Below are positions 1-11,396 of a DNA stretch of 64,000 nt, piece by piece. Below the pieces are notes generated by a model. It worked only from the letters and a program-made list of their open reading frames with translations, searched no databases and was not told the DNA's origin. Each line of letters opens with the position of its first letter. The first letter of the stretch is position 1. Where the stretch lies: positions 4,092,001-4,156,000 of the forward strand of contig NZ_CP019062.1 of the NCBI RefSeq assembly GCF_002951615.1, read 5' to 3'. A program made the translations under genes and the position numbers. Source of the DNA: Rahnella sikkimica (GTDB lineage Bacteria; Pseudomonadota; Gammaproteobacteria; Enterobacterales; Enterobacteriaceae).

Positions 1-425
1 TGCGTCCCGGTTCCGAACGCCAGACCCGGATCCAGCATCACGTTAACTGCGGTCGGGTCCGGCACATCGCGCCAGCTCGGGCAAATCCACAGACGCTGAC
101 CAAACTGCATCGGGTGGAAGTTGTCCATCCACTCGCGTTCCCAGTCTTTGTCTTCGAGCTGTTCGATTTTATGCACGAAGCCTTTGCCCAGCAGCGGTTC
201 GTTTTCCAGCATGGCGACCACTTCTTCCATGTCGGTTTCTGCGTCGTAAAGGCCGATGGCGTCGGTATCGCCCCACAGCAGGGTTTCGCCCGGCAGCGGC
301 TCAAACACCGGATTGTCGTGCGTATCCTGGAAGGTGACGGACACCGCACCGCTGTCGATAAGCGCGTCGCTCAGCGTTTCCGCGTTATCACCGGTGGTAT
401 TAATTTTCAGTTGGATCCAAGGCAT
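1..425 (-). CDS. prmA: Ribosomal protein L11 methyltransferase PrmA (N-terminal part)
   Basis: Only the first 141 codons lie in the window; the gene runs off the left edge. PrmA uses S-adenosylmethionine to trimethylate residues of ribosomal protein L11 in the cytoplasm. The protein starts [13 protein letters not shown] and continues as the PrmA substrate-recognition domain, with an acidic stretch around residues 60-75, up to the start of the methyltransferase domain (DPGLAFGTG at the truncation, the beginning of SAM motif I). The ATG is at 423-425. It lies 44 bp downstream of panF on the same strand, as in other enterobacteria, so the two are probably co-transcribed. Identity is clear from the sequence; completeness cannot be judged here. 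Confidence 0.95.
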   Translation of the reverse strand, partial: MPWIQLKINTTGDNAETLSDALIDSGAVSVTFQDTHDNPVFEPLPGETLLWGDTDAIGLYDAETDMEEVVAMLENEPLLGKGFVHKIEQLEDKDWEREWMDNFHPMQFGQRLWICPSWRDVPDPTAVNVMLDPGLAFGTGT

Positions 426-460
426 AGCCATTCTCTTCTTAACAATCTGTAAAAATCAGG

Positions 461-479
461 GCCGCCCTGTCAGGACGGC
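461..479 (-). terminator. Weak hairpin at the panF stop
   Basis: Imperfect inverted repeat GCCGCCCTG / CAGGACGGC overlaps the panF stop codon and, read on the minus strand, is followed by CCTGATTTTT. It could attenuate read-through from panF into prmA, but the spacer before the T run makes it a weak terminator. Confidence 0.35.
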
Positions 480-1915
480 TTCAGTGCGGTTTCGCCCGCC
501 GGTGAGCCAAATTTGTTGCCGATATAAAACGCCAGCAGACTCAGCGAAAGCGACGGCACAATCGGATGCAGACCGGCGATGTGCAGGTCGATACTGGCGA
601 GCAGGGTATAACAAACCGCGCCAACAATCATTGAGCTCAGCGCACCTGTCGCGTTCGCACGCTCCCAATATAAACCGAGCACCAGCGGCCACAGGAACAC
701 GGCTTCCAGCCCGCCGAAGGCCAGCAGATTAAGCCAGATAATCATTTCCGGCGGACGCCAGGCGGCCAGCAGAACCAGTAAACCCAGCACAAATGTGGCC
801 CAGCTCGAAAAGCGTTTTAACTTGCGCTCATTCGCCAGCTGTTCCGGCTTGATGCCGAGGTATAAGTCTTTAACGATAGTCGCAGACGACTGTAAAAGCT
901 GCGCGTTGATCGTCGACATAATGGCGGCCATCGGTGCGGCGAGGAAAATCCCGGCAGCATAAGGCGGCAGCACGGTGATCATCAGCGTCGGGATCACCTG
1001 ATCCGGAATTTTCAGATCCGGCAAAACGGCGCGTCCAAGTGCACCGGCCAGATGCATACCGAGCATCAATACTGCGACCACAATCGTGCCGAGCACAATC
1101 CCGCGATGCACCGCTTTGCTGTCCTTGTAAGAGATACAACGAACGGCAGTATGTGGCAGGCCGATAACGCCAAAGCACACTAAAATCCAGAATGATGCCA
1201 TGAACGGCAGCGAGAGAACGTCATCTCCGCCGTGAACGGAAACCAGTTTCGGGTCGATCTGTTGCAGTTTGTCGATGGCAGTATGCAGGCCACCGGCGGC
1301 GTGGATCACGGCAAACAGCAGCAAAATGGTGCCCAGCAACATCACCAGACCTTGCATGGCATCGTTGAGTACGCTGGCGCGGAAGCCACCAAATGCGGTG
1401 TACAGCGCGATACTGATGCCGAAAATCAGCAGGCCGGTGTCGTAGGGAATTCCGGCTGCGGTTTCCAGCAGACGTGCGCCGCCGATGAACTGCACGGTCA
1501 TCGCGCCCAGAAACGCCACCAGCAGGCTCAGGCTTGCCAGCCAGACCAGCAGACGGCTCTGATAGCGCGCGAACAGCATATCGTTGAGCGTGACCGCATT
1601 ATAACGGCGCGCCAGAATCGCGAATTTTTTACCGAGAACGCCCAGCGACAGCCACACGGCGGGCAACTGGATCATCGCCAGCAATACCCAGCCGAGGCCA
1701 AATTTGTACGCCGCACCGGGACCGCCGATAAAGGAACTGGCGCTGATGTAAGTGGCGGTCAGGGTCATCGCGAGAACGAAACCGCCCATAGAGCGGTTAC
1801 CGAGGAAATATTCGGTCAGGAAATTGCCCTGCTGACGGCGGGTATACGCATACACCGACAGGCCGAAAACCAGCAGCAAATAGGCGATCAGCGGCAATAA
1901 AACTTCAATTTGCAT
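470..1915 (-). CDS. panF: Sodium/pantothenate symporter PanF
   Basis: A 481-residue inner-membrane protein of the sodium:solute symporter (SSF) family, the length expected for PanF (about 483). It imports pantothenate with Na+, feeding coenzyme A synthesis. The sequence is almost wholly hydrophobic helices separated by short charged loops. The N-terminus (MQIEVLLPLIAYLLLVFGLS) is the first helix, and the SSF signature region GGFRASVLNDAMQG lies near residue 180. The start at 1913-1915 overlaps the end of yhdT by 11 bp, indicating translational coupling. The combination yhdT-panF-prmA is conserved in enterobacteria, which supports the PanF assignment over other SSF members. Confidence 0.93.
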   Translation of the reverse strand: MQIEVLLPLIAYLLLVFGLSVYAYTRRQQGNFLTEYFLGNRSMGGFVLAMTLTATYISASSFIGGPGAAYKFGLGWVLLAMIQLPAVWLSLGVLGKKFAILARRYNAVTLNDMLFARYQSRLLVWLASLSLLVAFLGAMTVQFIGGARLLETAAGIPYDTGLLIFGISIALYTAFGGFRASVLNDAMQGLVMLLGTILLLFAVIHAAGGLHTAIDKLQQIDPKLVSVHGGDDVLSLPFMASFWILVCFGVIGLPHTAVRCISYKDSKAVHRGIVLGTIVVAVLMLGMHLAGALGRAVLPDLKIPDQVIPTLMITVLPPYAAGIFLAAPMAAIMSTINAQLLQSSATIVKDLYLGIKPEQLANERKLKRFSSWATFVLGLLVLLAAWRPPEMIIWLNLLAFGGLEAVFLWPLVLGLYWERANATGALSSMIVGAVCYTLLASIDLHIAGLHPIVPSLSLSLLAFYIGNKFGSPAGETALKPS

Positions 1916-2153
1916 CTTGATCCTCCAGCGGAATATCGCGGTAAATCACGCGAACCATCAGCCAGCTCAAAAGAATAAAGACCAGAGGCACCAGCAGACA
2001 GGCCATTTCGAACCAGTGCGGCAACCCGGTAATACCTTGTTTATCATCTGGAATATAGGCCGCAAAACACCAGGCCAGCAGATAGGCGATCGTCAGCCCA
2101 AAGGCCCAGCGGGCTTCGCGGTTTGCTTGCAGAAAACGCTTATCAGTGATCAT
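1905..2153 (-). CDS. yhdT: YhdT family small membrane protein (DUF997)
   Basis: An 82-residue protein with two predicted transmembrane helices (about residues 16-34 and 50-70) joined by a loop, and a short charged C-terminus. It matches the YhdT/DUF997 family found directly upstream of panF, and the 3' end overlaps panF by 11 bp. Function is unknown; from its constant linkage and coupling to panF it may assist the pantothenate symporter, but that is inference. The longer upstream reading frame reaches into the accC terminator, so the ATG at 2151-2153 (MITDKRF) is taken as the start. Confidence 0.85.
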   Translation of the reverse strand: MITDKRFLQANREARWAFGLTIAYLLAWCFAAYIPDDKQGITGLPHWFEMACLLVPLVFILLSWLMVRVIYRDIPLEDQDAN

Positions 2154-2173
2154 TTTCCTGTCCCCCAAAACGT

Positions 2174-2198
2174 AAAAAAGGCCGGAATATCCGGCCTT
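2174..2198 (-). terminator. Terminator of accBC
   Basis: Perfect 8-bp stem AAGGCCGG / CCGGCCTT with a 5-nt loop (2178-2198), followed on the minus strand by six T (2174-2179 region). It lies between the accC stop and yhdT, so it ends the accBC transcript and separates it from yhdT-panF. Confidence 0.85.
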
Positions 2199-2229
2199 GA
2201 TAAGAGAGTACGCAACGGTACGATCTTTT

Positions 2230-3579
2230 TTATTTTTCCTGCAAACCGAGTTTTTTCTCCAGATAGTGGATATTGGTTCCACCGTGCTGGAAGTTCTCGT
2301 CGTCCATAATACGCATTTGCAGTTCAATGTTGGTTTTGATGCCGTCGATGATCAGCTCAGCCAGCGCATTTTTCATGCGGGCAATGGCCACTTCACGGGT
2401 TTCGCCGTAAGTGATCAGTTTACCAATCATGGAATCGTAGTACGGAGGCACAGTGTAGCCCGCGTAAATGTGCGATTCCCAACGAACACCGAAGCCGCCT
2501 GGTGCGTGGAAACGGGTGATTTTGCCCGGGCTTGGCAGGAAGTTGTTTGGGTCTTCCGCGTTAATACGGCATTCCACCGCATGGCCTTTGACATGCACGT
2601 CGCTTTGTTTGATTGAAAGAGGTTGGCCGGACGCAATGCGCAGCTGCTCTTTAATCAAATCCACACCGGTGATCATCTCGGTAACCGGATGCTCAACCTG
2701 GATACGGGTGTTCATTTCGATGAAGAAGAACTCACCGTTTTCGTACAGGAACTCGAAAGTACCCGCACCGCGGTAGCCGATATCCACACAAGCTTTGGAA
2801 CAACGTTCGCCGATGAAACGACGCAGTTCTTCCGTAATGCCTGGTGCTGGCGCTTCTTCCACGACTTTCTGGTGACGACGCTGCATGGAGCAGTCACGTT
2901 CAGCCAGATAAACGGCGTTGCCCTGACCATCTGCCAGTACCTGAATTTCCACGTGACGTGGGTTTTCCAGGTATTTTTCCATGTAAACCATGTCGTTGTT
3001 GAAAGCCGCTTTGGCTTCAGCACGGGTCATGTTGATGGACTGTTCCAGATCTTTGTCGCTGCGCACAACGCGCATACCACGACCACCGCCGCCGCCAGAG
3101 GCTTTGATGATGACCGGATAGCCGATGCGTTTAGCGAAGCCACGGTTTAAATCCATGTCGTCGCCCAACGGGCCGTCAGAGCCAGGTACGCAAGGTACGC
3201 CAGCCGCTTTCATCGCGTGGATCGCAGAAACTTTGTCACCCATCAGGCGGATAGTTTCAGCTTTCGGGCCGATGAAGATAAAACCAGAACGTTCAACCTG
3301 CTCTGCGAAATCCGCATTCTCGGACAGGAAACCGTAGCCAGGGTGGATAGCCACCGCGCCAGTGATTTCCGCCGCCGCGATAATGGCAGGGATGTTCAGA
3401 TAGCTTTTTACTGAAGGTGCGGGACCGATACAGACGGTTTCATCTGCCAGCAGCACGTGTTTCAGGTCACGGTCAGCGGTGGAGTGCACAGCAACGGTTT
3501 TGATGCCCATTTCTTTACAGGCACGCAAAATACGCAGGGCAATCTCGCCGCGGTTCGCGATAACAATTTTATCTACCAT
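2230..3579 (-). CDS. accC: Acetyl-CoA carboxylase, biotin carboxylase subunit AccC
   Basis: 449 residues, the usual AccC length. It carries out the ATP-dependent carboxylation of the biotin on AccB, the first half-reaction of malonyl-CoA synthesis for fatty acids, in the cytosol. The N-terminal domain begins [17 protein letters not shown]. The ATP-grasp domain shows the glycine loop [12 protein letters not shown] near residues 159-170, and the catalytic segment [14 protein letters not shown] lies near 290. It is co-transcribed with accB, with an 11-bp gap, in the order accB-accC, and ends in a strong terminator at 2174-2198. No unusual features. Confidence 0.97.
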   Translation of the reverse strand: MVDKIVIANRGEIALRILRACKEMGIKTVAVHSTADRDLKHVLLADETVCIGPAPSVKSYLNIPAIIAAAEITGAVAIHPGYGFLSENADFAEQVERSGFIFIGPKAETIRLMGDKVSAIHAMKAAGVPCVPGSDGPLGDDMDLNRGFAKRIGYPVIIKASGGGGGRGMRVVRSDKDLEQSINMTRAEAKAAFNNDMVYMEKYLENPRHVEIQVLADGQGNAVYLAERDCSMQRRHQKVVEEAPAPGITEELRRFIGERCSKACVDIGYRGAGTFEFLYENGEFFFIEMNTRIQVEHPVTEMITGVDLIKEQLRIASGQPLSIKQSDVHVKGHAVECRINAEDPNNFLPSPGKITRFHAPGGFGVRWESHIYAGYTVPPYYDSMIGKLITYGETREVAIARMKNALAELIIDGIKTNIELQMRIMDDENFQHGGTNIHYLEKKLGLQEK

Positions 3580-3590
3580 GGAACGCCTCG

Positions 3591-4055
3591 TTATTCGATG
3601 ACGACCAGCGGCTCGTCGAATTCAACCGGTTGGCCGCTTTCTACCAGAATTGCTTTAACAACACCGGATTTGTCTGCTTCGATTTGGTTCATCATTTTCA
3701 TCGCTTCAACGATACACAGGGTATCGCCCGCGGTGACTTTCTGACCCACTTCGATGAAGGCTTTTGCGTCAGGGCTTGGCGTGCGGTAGAACGTACCCAC
3801 CATTGGAGAGCGAACGATGTGACCACTGATTGCAGCTGGAGCCGCTTCTACAGGCGCAGCAGCTGGCGCAACCGCAGCAGCCAGACCTGGCTGTGGTTGT
3901 GCAGGCATTGCGTAAGCCTGTTGCATCATAGGATAAGCCTGCACAGGTGCAGCACGGCTGATACGAACTGACTCTTCACCTTCAGAAATTTCCAGTTCAG
4001 AAATACCTGATTCTTCAACCAGTTCGATCAGTTTTTTAATTTTACGAATATCCAT
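3591..4055 (-). CDS. accB: Biotin carboxyl carrier protein of acetyl-CoA carboxylase
   Basis: 154 residues. An N-terminal region (1-37) precedes an Ala/Pro/Gln-rich flexible linker (about 38-77). The C-terminal biotinyl domain (78-154) carries the biotinylation motif EAMKMM with acceptor Lys120. BirA attaches biotin to this lysine, AccC carboxylates it, and AccAD transfers the carboxyl group to acetyl-CoA. It is the first gene of the accBC operon. In E. coli accB represses its own operon through its N-terminus, and [18 protein letters not shown] here is essentially the same, so similar control is likely. Confidence 0.97.
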   Translation of the reverse strand: MDIRKIKKLIELVEESGISELEISEGEESVRISRAAPVQAYPMMQQAYAMPAQPQPGLAAAVAPAAAPVEAAPAAISGHIVRSPMVGTFYRTPSPDAKAFIEVGQKVTAGDTLCIVEAMKMMNQIEADKSGVVKAILVESGQPVEFDEPLVVIE

Positions 4056-4087
4056 GGGTGTGATTCCGTACTCTTTTTGCGTAGAAA

Positions 4088-4540
4088 TTAGTGGGTTTTT
4101 GACAAGCGGTTAACCGCTGCCTGTAATGCAAAGTGGTAGCCATCTGCGCCAAGTCCGCAAATAACGCCCACTGCGATGTCGGAAAGATAGGAATGATGCC
4201 GGAACGCTTCACGGGCATGTACATTCGACAGATGGATCTCGATAAACGGAATCGACACCCCCAGTAATGCATCGCGCAGCGCCACGCTGGTATGGGTAAA
4301 GGCCGCGGGATTGATCAAGATAAAATCGACATTTCCGCGTGCCTGATGAATGCGTTCAATCAGGACATGTTCTGCGTTCGATTGCAGATGGCTCAGTGCC
4401 ACATCAGCGGCAGCAGCCTGAACTTCCAAACCTTTAACAATATCGTTGAGCGTGGTGTGTCCGTACGTTTCAGGCTCACGGGTGCCTAACAAATTCAGGT
4501 TAGGACCGTTAAGAAGCAAAATGTCAAACTTATGCGCCAT
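4088..4540 (-). CDS. aroQ: Type II 3-dehydroquinate dehydratase AroQ
   Basis: 150 residues, the size of the small dodecameric type II enzyme, which dehydrates 3-dehydroquinate to 3-dehydroshikimate in the shikimate pathway. The conserved N-terminal motif [17 protein letters not shown] (11-27) includes the catalytic Arg21 and Tyr26. The NPAAFTH segment and [10 protein letters not shown] near residue 100 supply the substrate-binding Asn and His residues of the family. It lies 32 bp upstream of accB on the same strand, a linkage common in gamma-proteobacteria, so read-through into accBC is likely. Confidence 0.96.
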   Translation of the reverse strand: MAHKFDILLLNGPNLNLLGTREPETYGHTTLNDIVKGLEVQAAAADVALSHLQSNAEHVLIERIHQARGNVDFILINPAAFTHTSVALRDALLGVSIPFIEIHLSNVHAREAFRHHSYLSDIAVGVICGLGADGYHFALQAAVNRLSKTH

Positions 4541-4781
4541 TGTGAGCCTATCTCCGGCAATTAGACAAAGATTGTAGAAAATACCCTGATGTCACCGATT
4601 TGTCACCTATTTCGCGGCAAATCGACCCGTCTCTTCGGCATGAGGTCGGGCATTATAATGATATCGTGGCAATTCGCAGCTAAATACTGGTCTTATCAGC
4701 GAAGATAATCAACCCTCGTCCTGAGAATGAGAGGAGGATTACCTGAATTTTGAGGGTCTGAACACAGAAAAGTTCCGGCAC

Positions 4782-5384
4782 TTATCGCAGCCACTGGCGG
4801 AATTTTTTGTAGCGAAAAGCCAGCAAGATGACGGCAAGTGTTGCGTAAATGATCGGTTGTGGCGACAACACTTTCACCGACCAAAGGTAGTGGATCGGCG
4901 CAAGAACGGCGATCAGATAGATAAAGTTATGCAACTTTTGCCAGGATGCGCCCATTTTGCGCTGTGCCCACAGCGTCGAGGTGCAGGCCAGCGCCAGCAG
5001 CAATATCCAGCTGATAATCCCCAGCGTGAGATACGGGCGTGAAATCAGTTCACTGCCGAGCAGGCGGATATTGCTGATGCCCAGCTCCAGAAACGAATAA
5101 CTGAGCAGATGCAGCGATCCCCATGCAAAACACCACAGCCCCAGCAAACGGCGGGTGCGGATCAGCAGCGGCTGTTTGCCGTAGCGCGCGACGGGCGTGA
5201 CCAGCAGCGTCACCAGCAAAAATTTCAGCGTCATCCTGCCGGTAAAATGCTGAATATCTTTCGCCGGATCGGCGCTGAACCAGCCCTGATCGACAGAAAG
5301 CACGAGCCAGAAAAACGGCAAAATGGCGGCAAGATAGATGACTACTTTCAGCCAGGTGATATTTGCAGGGCTTAAACGACGCAT
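4782..5384 (-). CDS. msrQ: Heme-binding membrane subunit MsrQ of the periplasmic methionine sulfoxide reductase
   Basis: 200 residues, a six-helix membrane protein of the ferric-reductase-like family. It passes electrons from the quinone pool or flavin to the periplasmic reductase MsrP, which repairs oxidised methionines in envelope proteins. The protein starts [20 protein letters not shown]. Histidines in the helices (for example [19 protein letters not shown] and KLHNFIYL) fit heme ligands. The start (5382-5384) lies 16 bp after the msrP stop, so the pair is one operon. A longer in-frame reading exists upstream but overlaps msrP and lacks family similarity. Confidence 0.92.
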   Translation of the reverse strand: MRRLSPANITWLKVVIYLAAILPFFWLVLSVDQGWFSADPAKDIQHFTGRMTLKFLLVTLLVTPVARYGKQPLLIRTRRLLGLWCFAWGSLHLLSYSFLELGISNIRLLGSELISRPYLTLGIISWILLLALACTSTLWAQRKMGASWQKLHNFIYLIAVLAPIHYLWSVKVLSPQPIIYATLAVILLAFRYKKFRQWLR

Positions 5385-5400
5385 AATAAAGCGGCCTTCA

Positions 5401-6402
5401 TTAATAGAACTTCCGTAAATCCATCCCGTGATACAGCGATGCCACCTGTTCGGCATAGCCGTTGAAGAGCAACGTTGGCTGGCGCTGAACGTCGAGCAAT
5501 CCGCCTGAACCGATAAACCGTTCCGTGGCCTGCGACCAGCGCGGATGATCAACATGCGGATTCACGTTGGCGTAAAAACCGTATTCATTGTTCGCAATCT
5601 GGTTCCAGGTCGTTGGCGGTTCGTCGTGGGTGAATTTGATGCTCACGATCGACTTAATCCCCTTGAAACCGTATTTCCACGGCACCGTCAGGCGAACAGG
5701 CGCACCGTTTTGCGGTGGCAATGCTTTACCGTAAACGCCGACGGTCAGCATCGTCAGCGGATGCATCGCTTCATCTATACGTAATCCTTCGACATACGGA
5801 TAATCCAGCCCGCCGCCGATAAACCGGTCTTTTTGCCCCGGCATATGCGCCGGATCATAAAGGGTGGTGAACGCGACATAGCGCGCATTGCTGGTCGGTT
5901 CGGCCAGTTTAAGCAGGGAACTCAGCGGGAATCCGACCCACGGCACCACCATTGACCAGGCTTCCACGCAGCGCATGCGGTAGATTCGCTCCTCCAGCGG
6001 GAAGCGTTTCATGATGTCGTCCATATCTAGGGTGAGCGGTTTAGCGACTTCACCCTCGATTTTTATCGTCCAGGGCGATGTCACCAGTTGGCCTGCATTG
6101 GCGGCCGGGTCGGCTTTATCCAGCCCGAATTCGTAGAAGTTGTTGTAGCCTTGCACTTTATCTTCCGGCGTTAACGCCAGTGAATTCTGATAGGCAGCGG
6201 GTTTGGTGAAATCCAGCGGTTTGCCCGCAGGGGCTGGCGGGCGGTCATGACCTTTGAACCAGGAAAGGATATCTGCCTGTGCACTTGCCGGGATTGCCAG
6301 CGCGGCGGCGCTGATCCCCAGCGCCTGCAGAACTTTACGGCGATCCTGAAAGATATCCTCGGGGGTGACATCGGCTTCCGTCAGTTTGCGAAATTTGGAC
6401 AT
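5401..6402 (-). CDS. msrP: Periplasmic methionine sulfoxide reductase catalytic subunit MsrP
   Basis: 333 residues, a molybdopterin enzyme of the sulfite-oxidase fold that reduces both diastereomers of protein-bound methionine sulfoxide in the periplasm. The N-terminus carries a twin-arginine signal ([10 protein letters not shown], Arg21-Arg22) followed by a short hydrophobic stretch ending near ASAQA43. The molybdenum-coordinating cysteine is Cys145, in RMRCVEAW. It is followed by msrQ, its electron donor. In E. coli msrPQ responds to reactive chlorine through HprRS. An inverted repeat at 6506-6525 upstream is a candidate operator here, but is not an obvious HprR box. Confidence 0.95.
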   Translation of the reverse strand: MSKFRKLTEADVTPEDIFQDRRKVLQALGISAAALAIPASAQADILSWFKGHDRPPAPAGKPLDFTKPAAYQNSLALTPEDKVQGYNNFYEFGLDKADPAANAGQLVTSPWTIKIEGEVAKPLTLDMDDIMKRFPLEERIYRMRCVEAWSMVVPWVGFPLSSLLKLAEPTSNARYVAFTTLYDPAHMPGQKDRFIGGGLDYPYVEGLRIDEAMHPLTMLTVGVYGKALPPQNGAPVRLTVPWKYGFKGIKSIVSIKFTHDEPPTTWNQIANNEYGFYANVNPHVDHPRWSQATERFIGSGGLLDVQRQPTLLFNGYAEQVASLYHGMDLRKFY

Positions 6403-6798
6403 TACAGTCTCCGGTATTCATCTTATTAATGTTTTTATCGTTATGTAGACAGCATGGCGTGAAACAAAGGTTTTTGCGAGACAGTGAAACCAAATAGCGA
6501 TTTTAATGAACGAGTTTTGGTTCATTTCCCTCATCAACATAAGAATTCTAAATTGGTTAAGTTTTGAGTTGCTATGCTATGAATGTATGTAAATGCAACT
6601 TTTTCCGGGTACAAAACGGGCGAAACGGGGCGAATATCAGGCTCGCGCCCTTCAAGGCCCGAAACATTCCTTCATGCCTGTTGGGTAAATTTCTCATTCC
6701 GGCGGGTTTTTCTGTTTTATAGTAGCGGCGTTTTTTCGTGGCAGGCTTAGAGAACAAGGGCACTGTTATCACCTCACCGTAGCGAGTAAGGCACAGGG
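6403..6798. other. Divergent intergenic region msrP/csrD
   Basis: 396 bp without a credible gene between the divergent msrP and csrD starts. It must hold both promoters. The clearest structure is the 20-bp inverted repeat ATGAAC-N8-GTTCAT at 6506-6525, about 105 bp upstream of msrP. A TATAGT hexamer near 6718-6723 could be the csrD -10 element, without a good -35. Confidence 0.6.
6506..6525. promoter_or_regulatory. Inverted repeat, candidate operator upstream of msrP
   Basis: ATGAAC and GTTCAT are perfect inverted half-sites separated by 8 bp. A second nested pair (AACCAAA near 6488 and TTTTGGTT near 6516) overlaps it. The geometry fits a dimeric regulator, and the position (about 105 bp upstream of msrP, 270 bp upstream of csrD) favours msrP control. 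The regulator is not identified. Confidence 0.35.
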
Positions 6799-8733
6799 AT
6801 GCGATTTACTACCAGACTATCGGCACTCATTTCGATGTTAGTTGCGCTGGCAATGTTGTTAATGTTGCTCGGCGTGACGTTTAGTTTTATTTACCTCAAT
6901 AAGCAAAGTACCGAACAGCATCTGAAGGCGCTGGCGACCACTTATGATCAGTCATTGCTGACGCATACACCGGCTGACGCCGAGCGCTGGTTACCGCAAG
7001 CTATGCGCATGCTGGACATCACCGATATCGAGGTAAAGCTCGATAATTCCACCGTTTATGAATACCACGAGCGTCTGGATCTGCACCGTTCGTGGGACAG
7101 CGTGATGCCGGAATATGACACAGCAGTTTTCCCGCTGATGCAAAACCACGCGATGTCGCTGCGCGTTTCTTATATCGATCCGGTCAGCAGCTATATCCGC
7201 TCCCTGCGCTCTACGTTCACTATCGGGATCGCCATCGTGGCGATGCTCTGCATGGTGTTACTCAGTTTCCGCTGGTTGCGTCAGGAAACCGCAGGCGTGG
7301 AAAAACTGGAAGATCGCGCGGTCAGGATATTGCGCGGTGAACGGGAAGGGCTGGCTGGCACCGTCGGCGAATGGCCGCATTCTGCCAGCAGTGCCATTGA
7401 TCTCCTGTTAACCGATCTTAATGAAGCACGCGAACAGCGCAGCCGCGTCGATACGCTGATCCGCGCGTATGCGCAGCAGGACTCACAAACCGGGCTCAGC
7501 AACCGACTGTTTTTCGATAATCAGCTGGCGACGCAGCTTGAAGAAGCGGGTGCACATGGCGTCCTGATGATGCTGCGGTTACCGGATTTTGACATGATGC
7601 GCGAAATCCACGGGCAGACGGTGGTTGAAGAATTGCGGTCGGCGATGGTGAATCTGTTATCGACTTTCGTGATGCGTCATGTGGATGCGTTGCTGGCGCG
7701 GTACTTCCACAGCGATTTCGCCGTATTGCTTCCGCACCGCACGCTGAAAGATGCCGAAGTGATGGCCGCACAATTAATTAATGCGCTGGGCGTTTTGCCG
7801 ACGTCTTCTCTCCTCGACCGCGACGCCCTGATGTACATCGGGATCACCGCGTACCGTTTCGGTCAGACGCCGGATCAGGCGATGGATATGGCCGAACAGG
7901 CGACGCGCCATGCGGCATTCCAGGGCAGCAACAGCTGGTTCATCTACGATAAAAATGTGCCTGAAAAAGGCCGTGGCAGCGTGCGCTGGCGGACCTTGCT
8001 GGAAAATACTCTGGCGCGCGGCGGCCCGCGTTTGTATCAGAAACCGGCCTTCGGCAGGGACGGAAAGCTCGATCATCGTGAGGTTCAGCGGCGCGTCTTT
8101 GACGGCGAACACGAACTGCTGGCGGCCGAATTTATTCCTCTTGTGGTGCAATTCGGGCTGTCTCAAAGCTTTGACCGGGTGATGTTAAGTCAGATTATTC
8201 CGTTACTTAACCGCTGGCCGGACGAAACGTTAGCATTTCACCTGACGGTTGATTCATTATTGCAGCGCTCATTTGTTCGCTGGCTGCGCGACACACTGCT
8301 TCAGTGCGAAAGAAAACAGCGAAACCGAATTTTGATTGAACTTGCTGAGGCAGATCTCTGTCAACATACCGACCGTCTGCGCCCTGCAATCCGGTTATTG
8401 CAAGGTTTGGGTTGTCGTCTGGCCGTTTCACAGGCCGGTCTGACAGTGGTCAGCACGTCGTATCTGAAAACTTTTCCGGTGGAAAGGGTTAAGCTTCACC
8501 CCGGATTGGTGCGTGATATAGATAAAAGAGTAGAGAATCAGCTCTTTGTCCAAAGTCTGCTCAGTGCATGTGAAGGGACTCAGGCGCTGGTTTTTGCCGC
8601 CGGTGTCCGGACAAAAGAAGAGTGGACCACGCTGCAGAAAAGCGGGATCCACGGCGCTCAGGGCGATTTTTTTGCCGCACCATTGCCTGTTGAACCGGTC
8701 GGTAAAAAATATTCACACAACTGCGATGTTTAA
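6799..8733 (+). CDS. csrD: RNase E specificity factor CsrD (degenerate GGDEF/EAL protein)
   Basis: 644 residues (E. coli CsrD 646). Two N-terminal transmembrane helices (about 8-33 and 137-157) flank a periplasmic segment; HAMP-like, GGDEF and EAL domains follow. Both catalytic motifs are degenerate: the GGDEF position reads FHSDFAV and the EAL position has no Glu-Ala-Leu, as expected for CsrD. It binds the small RNAs CsrB and CsrC and makes them sensitive to RNase E, so raising free CsrA. It neither makes nor breaks cyclic di-GMP. The gene lies upstream of mreB, as in E. coli, and the start ATG follows a weak AGG-rich leader. Confidence 0.93.
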   Translation: MRFTTRLSALISMLVALAMLLMLLGVTFSFIYLNKQSTEQHLKALATTYDQSLLTHTPADAERWLPQAMRMLDITDIEVKLDNSTVYEYHERLDLHRSWDSVMPEYDTAVFPLMQNHAMSLRVSYIDPVSSYIRSLRSTFTIGIAIVAMLCMVLLSFRWLRQETAGVEKLEDRAVRILRGEREGLAGTVGEWPHSASSAIDLLLTDLNEAREQRSRVDTLIRAYAQQDSQTGLSNRLFFDNQLATQLEEAGAHGVLMMLRLPDFDMMREIHGQTVVEELRSAMVNLLSTFVMRHVDALLARYFHSDFAVLLPHRTLKDAEVMAAQLINALGVLPTSSLLDRDALMYIGITAYRFGQTPDQAMDMAEQATRHAAFQGSNSWFIYDKNVPEKGRGSVRWRTLLENTLARGGPRLYQKPAFGRDGKLDHREVQRRVFDGEHELLAAEFIPLVVQFGLSQSFDRVMLSQIIPLLNRWPDETLAFHLTVDSLLQRSFVRWLRDTLLQCERKQRNRILIELAEADLCQHTDRLRPAIRLLQGLGCRLAVSQAGLTVVSTSYLKTFPVERVKLHPGLVRDIDKRVENQLFVQSLLSACEGTQALVFAAGVRTKEEWTTLQKSGIHGAQGDFFAAPLPVEPVGKKYSHNCDV

Positions 8734-10132
<1,399 letters not shown>

Positions 10133-10259
10133 TCACAGCGAAGACTTGTTGTTTTTGACAAGACCCGTTGTAAGCAGGAATAGTCTGCCCGGGAAGGTGG
10201 TTGTCCGTCAGGTAAAACCTGCAACGTGAAGTGTGCAGTGTTCAATGTGGATCCGAGCA

Positions 10260-10296
10260 AACACTGTCTGAGCGTAATTGTTCAGGCGGTGTTTTT
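10260..10296 (+). terminator. Attenuator-like terminator between mreB and mreC
   Basis: A 12-bp stem with two G-U pairs, AACACTGTCTGA (10260-10271) with TCAGGCGGTGTT (10282-10293), ends in GTTTTT. It has the form of an intrinsic terminator but lies inside the mreBCD transcription unit, so it probably ends part of the mreB transcripts. Confidence 0.7.
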
Positions 10297-10388
10297 GGCT
10301 ATCCCATGAGATTGCCGCCTTTTCTGCCAGATGAAGCACTGACTTCGACTGGCTGAAACCTTCTGTTGCCGAGGAACTCGCATATTTT

Positions 10389-11396
10389 ATGAAGCCAATT
10401 TTTAGCAGGGGGCCTTCCCTGCAACTGCGACTTTTTTTGGCTATTCTTACGGCCATCGTCCTGATTGTTGCCGACAGTAAAATAGGTACGTTTGTTAAAA
10501 TCCGCACCTATATGGATACTGCCGTTAGTCCCTTCTATTTCCTATCTAACGCCCCGCGTGAATTTTTAGATCAGGTTTCCTCAACGTTTGCGACACGTGG
10601 CCAGCTTGAATTGGAAAACCGCGCATTGCGTCAGGAATTGCTGTTGAAAAACAGCGATCTGATGTTGCTCGGCCAGTACAAACAAGAAAACGCCCGTTTG
10701 CGTGAATTGCTGGGCTCACCACTGCGTCAGGACGAGCACAAAATGGTGACGCAGGTGCTTTCCACCAGCAATGATCCTTACAGCGATCAGGTTGTCATCG
10801 ACAAAGGCAGCAATAACGGCGTTTATATTGGACAGCCGGTGATCAGCGATAAAGGCGTAGTGGGCCAGGTTGTTGCCGTTGCCGCACTGACCAGCCGCGT
10901 TCTGCTGATTTGTGATGCTTCTCATGCGTTGCCGATTCAGGTGTTGCGTAACGATATCCGCGTGATTGCGGCTGGCAGCGGCTGCGCTGACGATCTGCAA
11001 CTCGAACATCTTCCAAGCAATACCGATATTCGCGTCGGCGATGTGCTGGTGACCTCCGGATTGGGCGGGCGCTTCCCCGAGGGTTACCCGGTGGGCGTGG
11101 TGTCTTCTGTCAAAGTGGATAACCAGCGCGCTTATACCGTGATTCAGGCTCGTCCTACAGCCGGTCTGCAACGTTTGCGCTATCTTCTGTTGTTGTGGGG
11201 TTCTGACCGTAATGGCGAACACCCGCTGCCGCCGGATGAAGTACATCGGGTTGCCAATGAACGTCTGATGCAAATGATGCCGCAGGTTCTGCCGCCGCCG
11301 GGTGATATGGGTCCTCCTGCACCCGTTTCCGCTTCGGCAACGGGCACGGTGACAGCACCTGCAGGTGCTCCGCCTGCGCAGGGAATCACGCGATGA
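10389..11396 (+). CDS. mreC: Rod shape-determining protein MreC
   Basis: 335 residues. It has a short cytoplasmic N-terminus, one transmembrane helix (about 14-32), a periplasmic coiled coil (about 65-105), and a C-terminal double beta-barrel domain of the MreC family (about 115-275). It ends in a Pro/Ala/Gly-rich tail of about 50 residues. MreC links the MreB filament to PBP2 and activates it during elongation. Its stop overlaps the mreD start by 4 bp (ATGA), so mreD is translationally coupled. The disordered tail is the least conserved part of the family and is not remarkable here. Confidence 0.95.
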   Translation: MKPIFSRGPSLQLRLFLAILTAIVLIVADSKIGTFVKIRTYMDTAVSPFYFLSNAPREFLDQVSSTFATRGQLELENRALRQELLLKNSDLMLLGQYKQENARLRELLGSPLRQDEHKMVTQVLSTSNDPYSDQVVIDKGSNNGVYIGQPVISDKGVVGQVVAVAALTSRVLLICDASHALPIQVLRNDIRVIAAGSGCADDLQLEHLPSNTDIRVGDVLVTSGLGGRFPEGYPVGVVSSVKVDNQRAYTVIQARPTAGLQRLRYLLLLWGSDRNGEHPLPPDEVHRVANERLMQMMPQVLPPPGDMGPPAPVSASATGTVTAPAGAPPAQGITR

